Shown one piece after another: positions 55,622 to 63,893 of a stretch of DNA of 64,000 bases; the first letter of the stretch is position 1; each line of letters opens with the position of its first letter. This DNA comes from an uncultured SAR116 cluster alpha proteobacterium (GTDB lineage Bacteria; Pseudomonadota; Alphaproteobacteria; Puniceispirillales; Puniceispirillaceae). The notes under the pieces are model-generated. The model was not told where the DNA came from. It worked only from the letters and a program-made list of their open reading frames with translations, and ran no database searches. The stretch is from contig CACOCY010000001.1 in assembly GCA_902625725.1 (NCBI GenBank), positions 1-64,000 of the forward strand. Reading direction: 5' to 3'. A program made the translations under genes and the position numbers.

Positions 55622-55855
55622 TTACTAACTTCCACATACATTTCATCACAGCTAAACGGTTCAACCTGCGCCATTTAATGCAGCATCTAATGCCACATTC
55701 AATGACTCATTAATGGTCTTTTAAGAGTCACTGACAGGCTTTAAGTAAGCATATGATGTTTAATTAATGTGAAGTTATTAGTTAGTCTGCATTACTCTTA
55801 AATGCACTCACTGAAAAATCTTCTCGTGATGGGATGAAGCTGTGTGAATGAGATA

Positions 55856-57352
55856 TTATAAAATGGTAGTTTCTTCGATAAATTTATTAGCTTTTGAAAA
55901 AATCTTTTCTTTTCTCTCTTTTGATAGTTTTTTCAACATATTTACCTGAAAAGCAAGTCGAACATTAGAGGAATAGAAAATTTTATGTTTCTCCACAAAC
56001 TGCCAATACAAACCATCAACAGTATCACACCAATCACCCTTAGAATAATTGCTCATTTTTAGAATATAATTTGAACTACATGTATATGGTTTAGTCGACA
56101 TCAATCCACCATCAGAAAAGGTAGCCATACCATACACGTTTGGAACCATTACCCAATCAGAAGAATCAATATACATTTCCATAAACCACTTGAATATCTC
56201 GTCAGGATTTACCTCACAAAGATTTAAAATATTACAAATTACCATGAGTCTTGGTATATGATGATTATATCCATCCCGTAATACAGATTTAATACTATCG
56301 TCCAAAGGAAGAATACCTGTATTGCCCTCATACCAACAACTCCCAATCTTCCTATAATGTCCCCAGTAGTTTCGGCTTTGTTGTTCATCACTCCTTATCT
56401 GGTAGATTCCTCTTATAAACTCTCTCCATCCCAAGATTTGTCTAATAAATCCTTCCACAGAATTGAGTGGTGCACTGCGTCTTTCAAAAATATCGACAGT
56501 CTTTTTTATCACAACTTCAGGCGTTATGAGACCAATGTTCAATAAAGCACTGAGACAACTATGGAAAAGGAAGTTTTTACCCTGTACCATAGCATCCTCA
56601 TAAATTCCAAAATTATCTAACTTATTTTCTAAAAATTCGTCCAAATGCGCTTCAGCATCTTTTCTCTTAACTGGAAACCAAACATTTTCTGTCTCCCCGG
56701 GATGTTCTGAAAAATAAATGTCTATTATATCTAATATTTCATTATGGTATTTTGATTTTTCTGGTGATTTTTGAAACGGTAATGAAAGATGTTTTGGAAT
56801 TTTTTTCCTGTTCTCCTCATCAAATGACCATTGTCCTCCAAAGGGATTTTTTTCTTCATCAACAAGAATATCAAATTTCTTTCTAGCGTTTTTATAAAAA
56901 TGGGCTAACCGAAAAGTCCTATTTTTGCCATACCAATCAATAAATTCTTTTCTAGTAATCATAAACATAGGATTGGCGTGAAATGTAAAATTCACCGAGT
57001 TTTTTTTCAACATCGAAATAATTTGGTTTTCAAAAAACTTATCTTCAATTTCAAAAAAATTTAGGTGCTCTATCTCTTTTTCTCTCACGAATTGTAAAAG
57101 AAGAGACGCATAATCAAGCTTGCGATTTTTTTCTTCCAATTGAAGATAATCTATTTGTATGCCATGGGCTGTAAGTTCATCACGATATTCTCTCATGGAA
57201 CATAAAAACAAGTATAGTTTTAATTTATGATGCCTTTGATATGTGCAAAGACCGAAATCTTCTGCCATAAATACATGAGTACACTCTTTAGATAATAGAA
57301 TGGTTGGTTCAAATAGCTGATTTCCAAGCACAACAAAAAAATTTCCCGTCAT
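55856..57352 (-). CDS. Cryptochrome/photolyase-related protein (DPRP family)
   Basis: The 498-aa protein belongs to the deoxyribodipyrimidine photolyase-related family that includes the FeS-type (6-4) photolyases. It has the N-terminal FFVVLGNQLFEPTILLSKEC, a helical FAD-binding half with SVEGFIRQILGWREFIRGIY, SDWVMVPNVYGMATFSDGG, and KMSNYSKGDWCDTVDGLYW. In FeS photolyases this last region has a paired YCxxC; here it is YSKGD, so the classical cluster ligands are incomplete. It is one of two repair genes in the tRNA-Trp island and probably reverses UV lesions in light. Confidence 0.85.
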   Translation of the reverse strand: MTGNFFVVLGNQLFEPTILLSKECTHVFMAEDFGLCTYQRHHKLKLYLFLCSMREYRDELTAHGIQIDYLQLEEKNRKLDYASLLLQFVREKEIEHLNFFEIEDKFFENQIISMLKKNSVNFTFHANPMFMITRKEFIDWYGKNRTFRLAHFYKNARKKFDILVDEEKNPFGGQWSFDEENRKKIPKHLSLPFQKSPEKSKYHNEILDIIDIYFSEHPGETENVWFPVKRKDAEAHLDEFLENKLDNFGIYEDAMVQGKNFLFHSCLSALLNIGLITPEVVIKKTVDIFERRSAPLNSVEGFIRQILGWREFIRGIYQIRSDEQQSRNYWGHYRKIGSCWYEGNTGILPLDDSIKSVLRDGYNHHIPRLMVICNILNLCEVNPDEIFKWFMEMYIDSSDWVMVPNVYGMATFSDGGLMSTKPYTCSSNYILKMSNYSKGDWCDTVDGLYWQFVEKHKIFYSSNVRLAFQVNMLKKLSKERKEKIFSKANKFIEETTIL

Positions 57353-57381
57353 TTTTAAATCACCATGAACATAAAAAAATG

Positions 57382-57444
57382 AAATAGTTCCCCTATATAG
57401 CGCTTTCGCAACGGCTGCCGTTGGTTGATGATATGGAACTATTT
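57382..57444. repeat. Inverted repeat between nth and the photolyase gene
   Basis: AAATAGTTCC at 57382 and GGAACTATTT at 57435 are perfect inverted copies, 43 bp apart, with an inner AACGG/CCGTT hairpin between them. The right arm overlaps the nth stop codon. It may serve as a terminator or processing site between the two genes. Confidence 0.45.
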
Positions 57445-58089
57445 ATTAGAAATAAAAGGTTTTTTCCGATTTGGATAACATGTTTTGCAGATTTCACATA
57501 TTCTACCGTCACAACCTCTTGCTGTACAATACTCCCTACCATAAAATATTATTTGCAAATGCAATTTATTCCAGCGTTGCTCTGGGAATATTTTTTTTAA
57601 ATCTGCCTCTGTTTGTTTTACGTTTTTGCCGTTTGTTAGCCCCCATCTTTGGGCTAATCTATGTATATGGGTATCAACAGGAAATGTTTGGAATCCAAAC
57701 CCCTGAGAAAGAACAACACTAGCGGTTTTATGACCAACTCCAGGCAATGACTCTAAATCCTTTTCGTAGCTGGGAACCTCTCCATTATAAGTTGTTAAAA
57801 GTATATCTGACAGTTCAATTATCGCCTTACTTTTTTGAGGAGAAAGGCCACATGGTCGAATGATGTTGTGCACTTTTTCCTTCCCTAATTTAAGCATTGA
57901 ACTTGGATCACTGGCTTGAGAAAAAAGTATAGGCGTAACTTTATTCACTCTCTCATCTGTGCATTGAGCGCTCAACAAAACCGCAACTAATAATTCGAAT
58001 AAATTATTGTGTTTAAGTGGACTAGGTGTTTCTGGATAGAGTTGCTCTAACTTATCCATTATAAAATTAGCTCTATCTTTCTTTTTCAT
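57439..58089 (-). CDS. nth: Endonuclease III (Nth)
   Basis: Nth removes oxidised pyrimidines from DNA and nicks the abasic site. The 216-aa protein has the helix-hairpin-helix LPGVGHKTASVV with the catalytic Lys, and the VDTHIHRLAQRWG segment with the catalytic Asp. The iron-sulfur loop is unusual: Cys residues in EYCTARGCDGRICEICKTC do not follow the C-x6-C-x2-C-x5-C pattern of E. coli Nth, so a normal [4Fe-4S] site is doubtful. It lies 86 bp upstream of the photolyase gene, in the same direction. Confidence 0.92.
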   Translation of the reverse strand: MKKKDRANFIMDKLEQLYPETPSPLKHNNLFELLVAVLLSAQCTDERVNKVTPILFSQASDPSSMLKLGKEKVHNIIRPCGLSPQKSKAIIELSDILLTTYNGEVPSYEKDLESLPGVGHKTASVVLSQGFGFQTFPVDTHIHRLAQRWGLTNGKNVKQTEADLKKIFPEQRWNKLHLQIIFYGREYCTARGCDGRICEICKTCYPNRKKPFISNK

Positions 58090-58360
58090 ATTTAATTCAA
58101 TATATTATGTTAAACAAGTTAAATAAATCATTTGAAAAATTGAATATAACCTCTGACTGGTTCATTTGTACAAATATAAGGCACACTTGTTTTCGAAATT
58201 GCCCCATTCTAAGAGCAGAGTCTTACCATATTTTGCCTCTAAAGAAACCAATTTAATAGGTAGAAATTAGGTAAAGTCATTGTGTAGAAAAAGTCAAAGC
58301 TGTCGCGAATTCCAAATCCTTCTTGTCCATAATGCTCATTCTCTTTTAGTTGTGAAAAAT

Positions 58361-58382
58361 GTTACGAAAAATGGTACGAAAA
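58361..58382. repeat. Arm-like repeat, right copy
   Basis: GTTACGAAAAATGGTACGAA, followed by AA, matches the left copy at 55440-55460 with one extra base and one substitution. It lies 110 bp before the right att repeat. Confidence 0.5.
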
Positions 58383-58491
58383 TACTAACATAGGCTGGAA
58401 TGTGTTGAATATACCGTAATGACCAATCTCATAAGCCCATGATTTTCATACTGTATTTAATGCCTTGATTCAGTGTAGGTTATCCAACTGT

Positions 58492-58539
58492 TCTCCAAAA
58501 CCGGGGGCTGGGGGTTCGAGCCCCTCCACTCTTGCCACT
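58492..58539. repeat. Attachment site att-R (duplicated tRNA-Trp 3' half)
   Basis: This isolated copy of the tRNA-Trp 3' half has no 5' half and cannot fold as a tRNA. It marks the other end of the island. Its flank (TAGGTTATCCA at 58476-58486) is the inverse of an 11-bp stretch at 55487-55497 near the left end. The rest of 58090-58636 holds no gene I can support. Confidence 0.85.
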
Positions 58540-58636
58540 CATAACCAAACTTATGGATAAGTTAAAAGTATTCCATTAAGTCTTAAAAAGTTAAATAAGT
58601 AAACTTTTTAGTTTAAATTAAAATCTTTCAGTTTTT

Positions 58637-59269
58637 TTAAAACGTTGTAAATGTTATTGGTCTATTGGTGCTGAGTTCATTATCCCGTGGATCGTGGCTT
58701 ACCATCAAGACAGGAATATTTAGTAACTTTATTTCTTCTAAAACATAATTAACGGTGATTTTTCTTATATCTTCGTCGAGATTTGAAAAAGGTTCATCAA
58801 GAAGTAATAAGTGAGGTTTAGAAAGAACGGTCCTTATCAATGAAACCCTCGTCTGTTGCCCAGTTGATAAAGATAGTGGGTCTCGTTTTTCCATTCCGTG
58901 CAGTCCGGCTTTTGCAAGATTATCATGTATTAACTCATCTCTTTTTTTTCTTTGGATTGATGCAGCTATTCCAATACCAATGTTTTCTTCCACGGTAAGA
59001 TGAGGAAACAACATTGGTTCAGAAAACAATATCCCAATTTGACGTTTTTCAGCAGGCAATTTGGTAATTTCGCATCCATTTAGATAAATTCTCCCCTTTG
59101 ATGTCATGTTTATATCTGATATTCCCGCTATCCATCTAAGTAATGAAGTTTTCCCAGCGCCGCTTTTTGCCTGCAAAAGGCAAATATCACCGTTTGAAAT
59201 TTCTAAATTAAAAGGTTTAAAAAGAGGTTTTTCGGAAAAAAATAAACTTACATTCTCTACTCTAAACAT
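58637..59269 (-). CDS. ynjD: ABC transporter ATP-binding protein, YnjD-like
   Basis: The 210-aa protein is a small ABC ATPase: Walker A AKSGAGKTSL, Q-loop GILFSEPMLFPHLTVEENIG, signature LSTGQQTRVSL (a Thr in the usual LSGGQ) and Walker B HLLLLDEPFSNLDE. Length matches YnjD, whose partner genes ynjB and ynjC follow on the other strand. The gene is divergent from ynjB, with a 164-bp gap, unlike the single ynjBCD operon of E. coli. Substrate is unknown; thiamine-type ATPases (ThiQ) are similar in size. Confidence 0.85.
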   Translation of the reverse strand: MFRVENVSLFFSEKPLFKPFNLEISNGDICLLQAKSGAGKTSLLRWIAGISDINMTSKGRIYLNGCEITKLPAEKRQIGILFSEPMLFPHLTVEENIGIGIAASIQRKKRDELIHDNLAKAGLHGMEKRDPLSLSTGQQTRVSLIRTVLSKPHLLLLDEPFSNLDEDIRKITVNYVLEEIKLLNIPVLMVSHDPRDNELSTNRPITFTTF

Positions 59270-59433
59270 AACTACTCACAGAAATTTTTTTTTGTTAGAT
59301 AAGCGCAAATTTAATTATCTCAAGTTTAAAGTGGTATTGGTAACTTGATGTGTAAAGCAAAAAATTTATGTTAAAATTATTTTATAAATTTAGAACAAAC
59401 GAATTTTCATATTATTTTTGGAAAAATTATTTA

Positions 59434-60660
59434 ATGATTAGGATATCGTATAAAAATTTAAAATTAAATTTAGTGGTTTCAATTATGTCACTATTTTTAG
59501 TTTCCACAGGTTTTGCATCAGAGAATGATAACCTTGAACTCTCAAAACAGGCTTCTAATTCTAAGAAAGTTTCATTTCATGCTTGGGGCGGATCTTCTGC
59601 TATAAATCAATATATACAGTGGGTTGCAACGAAAGTTAACGAACAACACGGAATTGTCCTTAAGCATGTCAAGCTAACAAACACATCACATGCTGTTTCA
59701 AGAATCCTTGCCGAAAAAATTGCGGGCAAGAATGAGGATGGATCAGTAGATCTGCTTTGGATAAACGGCGAAAATTTTTCTACAATGAAAAAAGCAGAGT
59801 TATTACAAAATGATGGCTGGGCATTTGAATTGCCATCCTTTGTTTACGTTAATCCCAAAAAAATGCCAGACACAATATTTGATTTTGGTATACCGACTGG
59901 TGGGCTGGAATCTCCCTGGGGCAGAGCACAATTTGTTTTCGGATATAATAGTAAAAATGTTTTGGTCGAGCCAAACTCAGCCGTAAAATTGAAAAATTGG
60001 ATTAAAACTAACGCGGGCAAATTTACATATCCACAGCCACCTGATTTCCTTGGCACAAGTTTTTTGAAACAATTGTTACTTCAATTGGTGAAAGACATAC
60101 ATGTTCTTTATGAGCCAGCTTCAGCTAGTAAACCATTAGACATACTCGTCCCACTCTGGGAATGGCTCGATGAAACACATCCTTTTTTATGGCGAAATGG
60201 AAAAAAATTTCCTTTGAGTAACTCTCATTTGATTCGATTGCTCAGTGATGGGGAGATAGATATTGCAATGTCATTTAACCCGGCCGAATTTTCTTATGCT
60301 GTTGAGCAGGGTATTTTGAACCAGGATATCAGGAGTTTTATTTTTGAAAAAGGGTCTTTAGCTAATGTACATTTTGTAACTATACCTTTCAATGCGACTT
60401 CGCCTGATGCTGCAAAACTTGTAGCGAATTTTCTTTTGTCTCCAGAAGCACAGTTGCAAAAAGCTAATATAAGAATTTGGGGCGACCCGACCGTTTTAGA
60501 CATTCAAAAATTGCCGGCAAAATATAGAAAGCAGTTCAAAATGTTGCCAGCGCACCCGGCAATGCTCAATGCAGAGGAGCTTCAAAATATAGCTGCTGAG
60601 CCACATCCAAGTTGGGTTGAGTTAATTGAAGAAGAATGGCTAAAAAGGTATGCGAACTAG
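59434..60660 (+). CDS. ynjB: ABC transporter substrate-binding protein, YnjB-like
   Basis: The 408-aa protein has a signal peptide (LNLVVSIMSLFLVSTGFA). The N-terminal lobe holds WGGSSAINQYIQWVATKV, and SVDLLWINGENFSTMKKAEL and GLESPWGRAQFVFGYNS match the YnjB family closely. The start is set at the ATG at 59434 to give a normal signal peptide; the frame is open from 59368. It would bind the substrate in the periplasm and pass it to YnjC. The ligand is not known for the family. Confidence 0.87.
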   Translation: MIRISYKNLKLNLVVSIMSLFLVSTGFASENDNLELSKQASNSKKVSFHAWGGSSAINQYIQWVATKVNEQHGIVLKHVKLTNTSHAVSRILAEKIAGKNEDGSVDLLWINGENFSTMKKAELLQNDGWAFELPSFVYVNPKKMPDTIFDFGIPTGGLESPWGRAQFVFGYNSKNVLVEPNSAVKLKNWIKTNAGKFTYPQPPDFLGTSFLKQLLLQLVKDIHVLYEPASASKPLDILVPLWEWLDETHPFLWRNGKKFPLSNSHLIRLLSDGEIDIAMSFNPAEFSYAVEQGILNQDIRSFIFEKGSLANVHFVTIPFNATSPDAAKLVANFLLSPEAQLQKANIRIWGDPTVLDIQKLPAKYRKQFKMLPAHPAMLNAEELQNIAAEPHPSWVELIEEEWLKRYAN

Positions 60661-60710
60661 AGTCATACCCAATAAGGTTAATAATAAAATTTACAGAGCT
60701 TTTTTAATTA

Positions 60711-62393
60711 ATGTTATGTAACTCTAATATTATTATTTTTTGTATGGTTCCAACCTTAGCGGGGTTTATGGGGGTAGTTTTTCCAGCTTTTGGATGGTTT
60801 CCCGTTTATGGAAAATCAGAAATTACATTTGAATTTCTTTTACAATTGTTTGGTAAGCCAGGTTTTATGCGTTCTAGCTTGTTAACAATTTTTACGGCTC
60901 TTTGCGCAACTTTTCTATCATATTGGATATGCATTTTTACGTTAATTTTTAGCCAACAAGTATCTTACTATTCTATTTTAAGAAAAGTTATTGCTCCATT
61001 AATTTCAGTTCCACATATAACAGTTGCGATTGGTGTTTTGTTTTTAACTCAACCAAGTGGCTGGATTTCTAGGTTTTTTTCTCCATGGATGACTGGTTGG
61101 GAAAGTCCCCCAAATTTTAGTTTTGCAACTGATTTGTATGGGTTTTCCCTTATAATAGGACTGGTAGTAAAAGAATTACCATTTTTGCTAATGGTCGGTT
61201 TTGTAATAATTAAACAGACCCACATTGCAGACTACAAAAAACAAATACTGACTCTCGGTTATGGTCCAATATCTGGATGGTTCCACGTGATACATCCCCT
61301 CATCGCAAAGAGAATGAAATTATCAGTTTTGATAGTTCTTTGTTTCACTATTTCTGTCGTCGACATGGCTCTCATACTCGCTCCCTCAATCCCTGCGCCA
61401 TTAGCAATTAAAATTTTTAACTGGTATCAGTCTCCAGATATAACAAGTAAGCTCTTCGCTGCTTCAGGAGCACTTTATCTTTTGGTGATTTCAATTCTCT
61501 GTTGCTTAATTTGGATATCTTTTGGGAAAGTTTTTGAAATTAGTTTTCGTATCCTTAGCTATAATGGGCGTAGATTGTCTGCCACCAAATTGCTAAGGAA
61601 TTTGACACTTTTTATTATTTTAATTTTTTTAACGTTTTTTTTGATTATTGGAATTTTATCTTTAGTATCGGCAGGCATTTGGGCTTTTGTTTCTGTATGG
61701 CAATATCCAAGTTTTCTTCCTCAGCAATTTAGTTTTTCTGGTTGGAAAGTTGGCTTTGATGCGTATGTTGAGCCTATGATCAATACGTTAATTATAGGCA
61801 TCATATCCTCAACTTTAGCTATTGCATCAGCAATAATTTGGCTAGAGTATTCAGCCAAACTCACTTCTAAAATTTTAGAAATGTTTATATATCTACCTCT
61901 TTTATTACCCCAAATGGGATTTTTGTTTGGCATCCAGGTACTTTTAATTTGGCTCAATTTAGACGGTTTATATTTCACTATGATATGGATGCATTATCTT
62001 TTTGTTTTTCCATATATCATTCTTACATTAGGTCCAATATGGAGAAGATCGGATATACGCTATGAAATATTGGGCGCAAGTTTTGGGTTTAGTAAAATCA
62101 AAAGATTAATCCGTATTAAAATTCCATTAATGGTGTTGCCAATTCTTACATCTTTTGCAATAGGTTTTTCTGTTAGTTCAGCGTTATATTTACCAACCAT
62201 ATTTGCGGGCAATGGAAATTTTTTAACGTTGACTACTGAAGCAGTTGTGTTGGCAGCAAGTGGAAGTAGGCAGGCTGCTGGCATTGCAGCGATTTTGCAA
62301 ATGATGTTACCATTAGCTATCTTTATTTTTGTTGGGATGTATATAAAAGTGAAAACTAGAAATTTCAACTATTTTAAAATTACTAATAATTAG
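60711..62393 (+). CDS. ynjC: ABC transporter permease, YnjC-like
   Basis: The 560-aa protein has two fused BPD-transp-type permease halves, each with about six membrane segments and the cytoplasmic EAA-like loop (GYGPISGWFHVIHPLIAKRM in the first half, GASFGFSKIKRLIRIKIPL in the second). This fused layout is typical of YnjC and of iron/thiamine-type permeases. It follows ynjB by 50 bp on the same strand. With YnjD it would make one importer in the inner membrane. Confidence 0.87.
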   Translation: MLCNSNIIIFCMVPTLAGFMGVVFPAFGWFPVYGKSEITFEFLLQLFGKPGFMRSSLLTIFTALCATFLSYWICIFTLIFSQQVSYYSILRKVIAPLISVPHITVAIGVLFLTQPSGWISRFFSPWMTGWESPPNFSFATDLYGFSLIIGLVVKELPFLLMVGFVIIKQTHIADYKKQILTLGYGPISGWFHVIHPLIAKRMKLSVLIVLCFTISVVDMALILAPSIPAPLAIKIFNWYQSPDITSKLFAASGALYLLVISILCCLIWISFGKVFEISFRILSYNGRRLSATKLLRNLTLFIILIFLTFFLIIGILSLVSAGIWAFVSVWQYPSFLPQQFSFSGWKVGFDAYVEPMINTLIIGIISSTLAIASAIIWLEYSAKLTSKILEMFIYLPLLLPQMGFLFGIQVLLIWLNLDGLYFTMIWMHYLFVFPYIILTLGPIWRRSDIRYEILGASFGFSKIKRLIRIKIPLMVLPILTSFAIGFSVSSALYLPTIFAGNGNFLTLTTEAVVLAASGSRQAAGIAAILQMMLPLAIFIFVGMYIKVKTRNFNYFKITNN

Positions 62394-62630
62394 CATTTTT
62401 ATAATCTTCAAACATAAAAAAGATGAAAGATCACATAATTTTAAAACTCTAGGAAAGTTAAATATATTTTATTTTCATATATTTTTTAACTTGCAATTTG
62501 GAAGGATAAATGATATCTCGCACCTTGTTTACATTTAATTTTTAATCTGCCTTCTCTTTGTAAAAATTTGATAGTTGAGTTATCTATTTAAATTGTGCTT
62601 AGTTTGGGCGAAAACGTAACGGCAAGTTTA

Positions 62631-62828
62631 ATGGCAAAAACCTCCCCAGCACAATTCGTCAGACAAGTTAGACAGGAAATTGTGAGAATTTCATGGGCGA
62701 ATAGGCGCGAAACGGGTTTGGCAACCATAACCGTGTTTGCGATGGCGACAATAGCTGCGGTGTTTTTCCTACTTGTTGATGCTGTGTTATCAAATATTGT
62801 TCAATTTTTATTGAATTTAGGTTCCTAA
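62631..62828 (+). CDS. secE: Preprotein translocase subunit SecE
   Basis: SecE stabilises SecY in the Sec channel. The 65-aa product reads MAKTSPAQFVRQVRQEIVRI, then a single membrane segment near the C terminus with TVFAMATIAAVFFLLVDAVL. The frame is open from a GTG at 62595; the ATG at 62631 gives the usual alphaproteobacterial start, so it is chosen. It is followed by nusG after 33 bp, the conserved secE-nusG-rplKA order. Confidence 0.92.
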   Translation: MAKTSPAQFVRQVRQEIVRISWANRRETGLATITVFAMATIAAVFFLLVDAVLSNIVQFLLNLGS

Positions 62829-62861
62829 AATACAAAGCCCCAGCAGAGGATTTTTAAAATT

Positions 62862-63392
62862 ATGGCAAAACGCTGGTATGTGGTTCATGTGTTTTCTGGT
62901 TTCGAGAAAAAGATGAAACAAGCTATTTTAGAACAAGCCGTAAATAATGGTCTCGAGGATATGATAGAAGACGTCCTTGTGCCTACTGAAGAATATGTTG
63001 AAATGCGCAGGGGAACGAAAGTTCAGGCAGAAAGGAAATTTTTTCCTGGATACATTTTGGTAAAAATGGAGCTAACCGACGCCAGCTGGTCATTAGTTCA
63101 ATCACAGCCAAGGGTTACTGGTTTTCTTGGGGGTAAAGGGAAACCCGTTCCGATCACTGATGCTGAAGCGGAACGATTGCTCCGTCAAATGGATGAGGGG
63201 GTAGAACGACCTGCCTCCACAATCACTTTCGATATAGGTGAGGAGGTAAGAGTTATCGATGGGCCGTTTGAATCTTTTAATGGTCTCGTTGAAGAGGCTG
63301 ATGACGAGAAATCTCGTCTTAAGGTAGCGGTTTCCATCTTTGGTCGGTCTACTCCAGTCGAGCTAGAATATAGTCAGGTTGAAAAAGTCTAA
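62862..63392 (+). CDS. nusG: Transcription termination/antitermination protein NusG
   Basis: NusG links RNA polymerase to Rho or to the ribosome. The 176-aa protein has the NGN domain (KRWYVVHVFSGFEKKMKQAI, FFPGYILVKMELTD, RVTGFLGGKGKPVPI) and a C-terminal KOW domain (GEEVRVIDGPFESFNGLVEE). Length and order are standard. GAGGA lies about 12 bases before the ATG. Confidence 0.97.
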   Translation: MAKRWYVVHVFSGFEKKMKQAILEQAVNNGLEDMIEDVLVPTEEYVEMRRGTKVQAERKFFPGYILVKMELTDASWSLVQSQPRVTGFLGGKGKPVPITDAEAERLLRQMDEGVERPASTITFDIGEEVRVIDGPFESFNGLVEEADDEKSRLKVAVSIFGRSTPVELEYSQVEKV

Positions 63393-63459
63393 CTGCGGAG
63401 AAATCTGATAAAACAACAAAGCAGGAGCTAGCCTCAGAGCTAGCGTCAAAGAGAGTAAA

Positions 63460-63891
63460 ATGGCAAAAAAAATAGATGGCTACATAAAGTTAAATATTCC
63501 TGCGGGGGCAGCAAATCCATCGCCGCCAGTTGGTCCAGCATTGGGACAACGCGGTGTAAACATAATGGAATTCTGTAAAGCTTTTAACGCAGCAACAGAT
63601 AATTTAGAAAAAAACATGCCAATTCCTGTTGTGATTACAGTGTATCAAGATAAGTCTTTTTCTTTCACTACAAAGAATGCTCCGGTTAGTTATTTCTTAA
63701 AGAAAGCTGCTGGATTGGGAAAGGGCGGCCAAACACCTGGAAGAGAGATTGCGGGTAAAGTTACAATTGCTCAGATTGAAGAAATTGCGGAACAAAAAAT
63801 GAAAGACCTTAATGCAATCGACCTAAAAGGTGCAGTCGAAATGGTTCGAGGTTCAGCTCGGTCAATGGGTCTAGAAGTAGTGGAGAGTTGA
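63460..63891 (+). CDS. rplK: 50S ribosomal protein L11
   Basis: L11 sits at the GTPase-associated centre of the large subunit. The 143-aa protein has [36 protein letters not shown] and the C-terminal rRNA-binding part with [16 protein letters not shown], all conserved. AGAGAG lies about five bases before the ATG. A repeated GAGCTAGC motif lies just upstream of the gene. It overlaps the rplA start region. Confidence 0.98.
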   Translation: MAKKIDGYIKLNIPAGAANPSPPVGPALGQRGVNIMEFCKAFNAATDNLEKNMPIPVVITVYQDKSFSFTTKNAPVSYFLKKAAGLGKGGQTPGREIAGKVTIAQIEEIAEQKMKDLNAIDLKGAVEMVRGSARSMGLEVVES

Positions 63892-63893
63892 TG

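Larger units (their letters stand above)
55312..58539. mobile_element. Small genomic island in tRNA-Trp, about 3.2 kb
   Basis: The island is bounded by a 48-bp direct repeat of the tRNA-Trp 3' half (55312-55359 and 58492-58539, one mismatch). It holds, from left to right, an integrase relic, a photolyase-related gene and an endonuclease III gene, both on the minus strand. It looks like the remains of an integrated element whose integrase has decayed. The cargo relates to DNA repair. Confidence 0.8.

Noticed and set aside
58492-58539. Second tRNA-Trp gene
   Set aside because: Only the 3' half is present; no acceptor 5' strand or D arm precedes it. It is the att repeat.
58637-62393. Thiamine importer ThiBPQ
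   Set aside because: The binding protein matches YnjB motifs (WINGENF, ESPWG) more closely than ThiB, and no TPP riboswitch is seen upstream.
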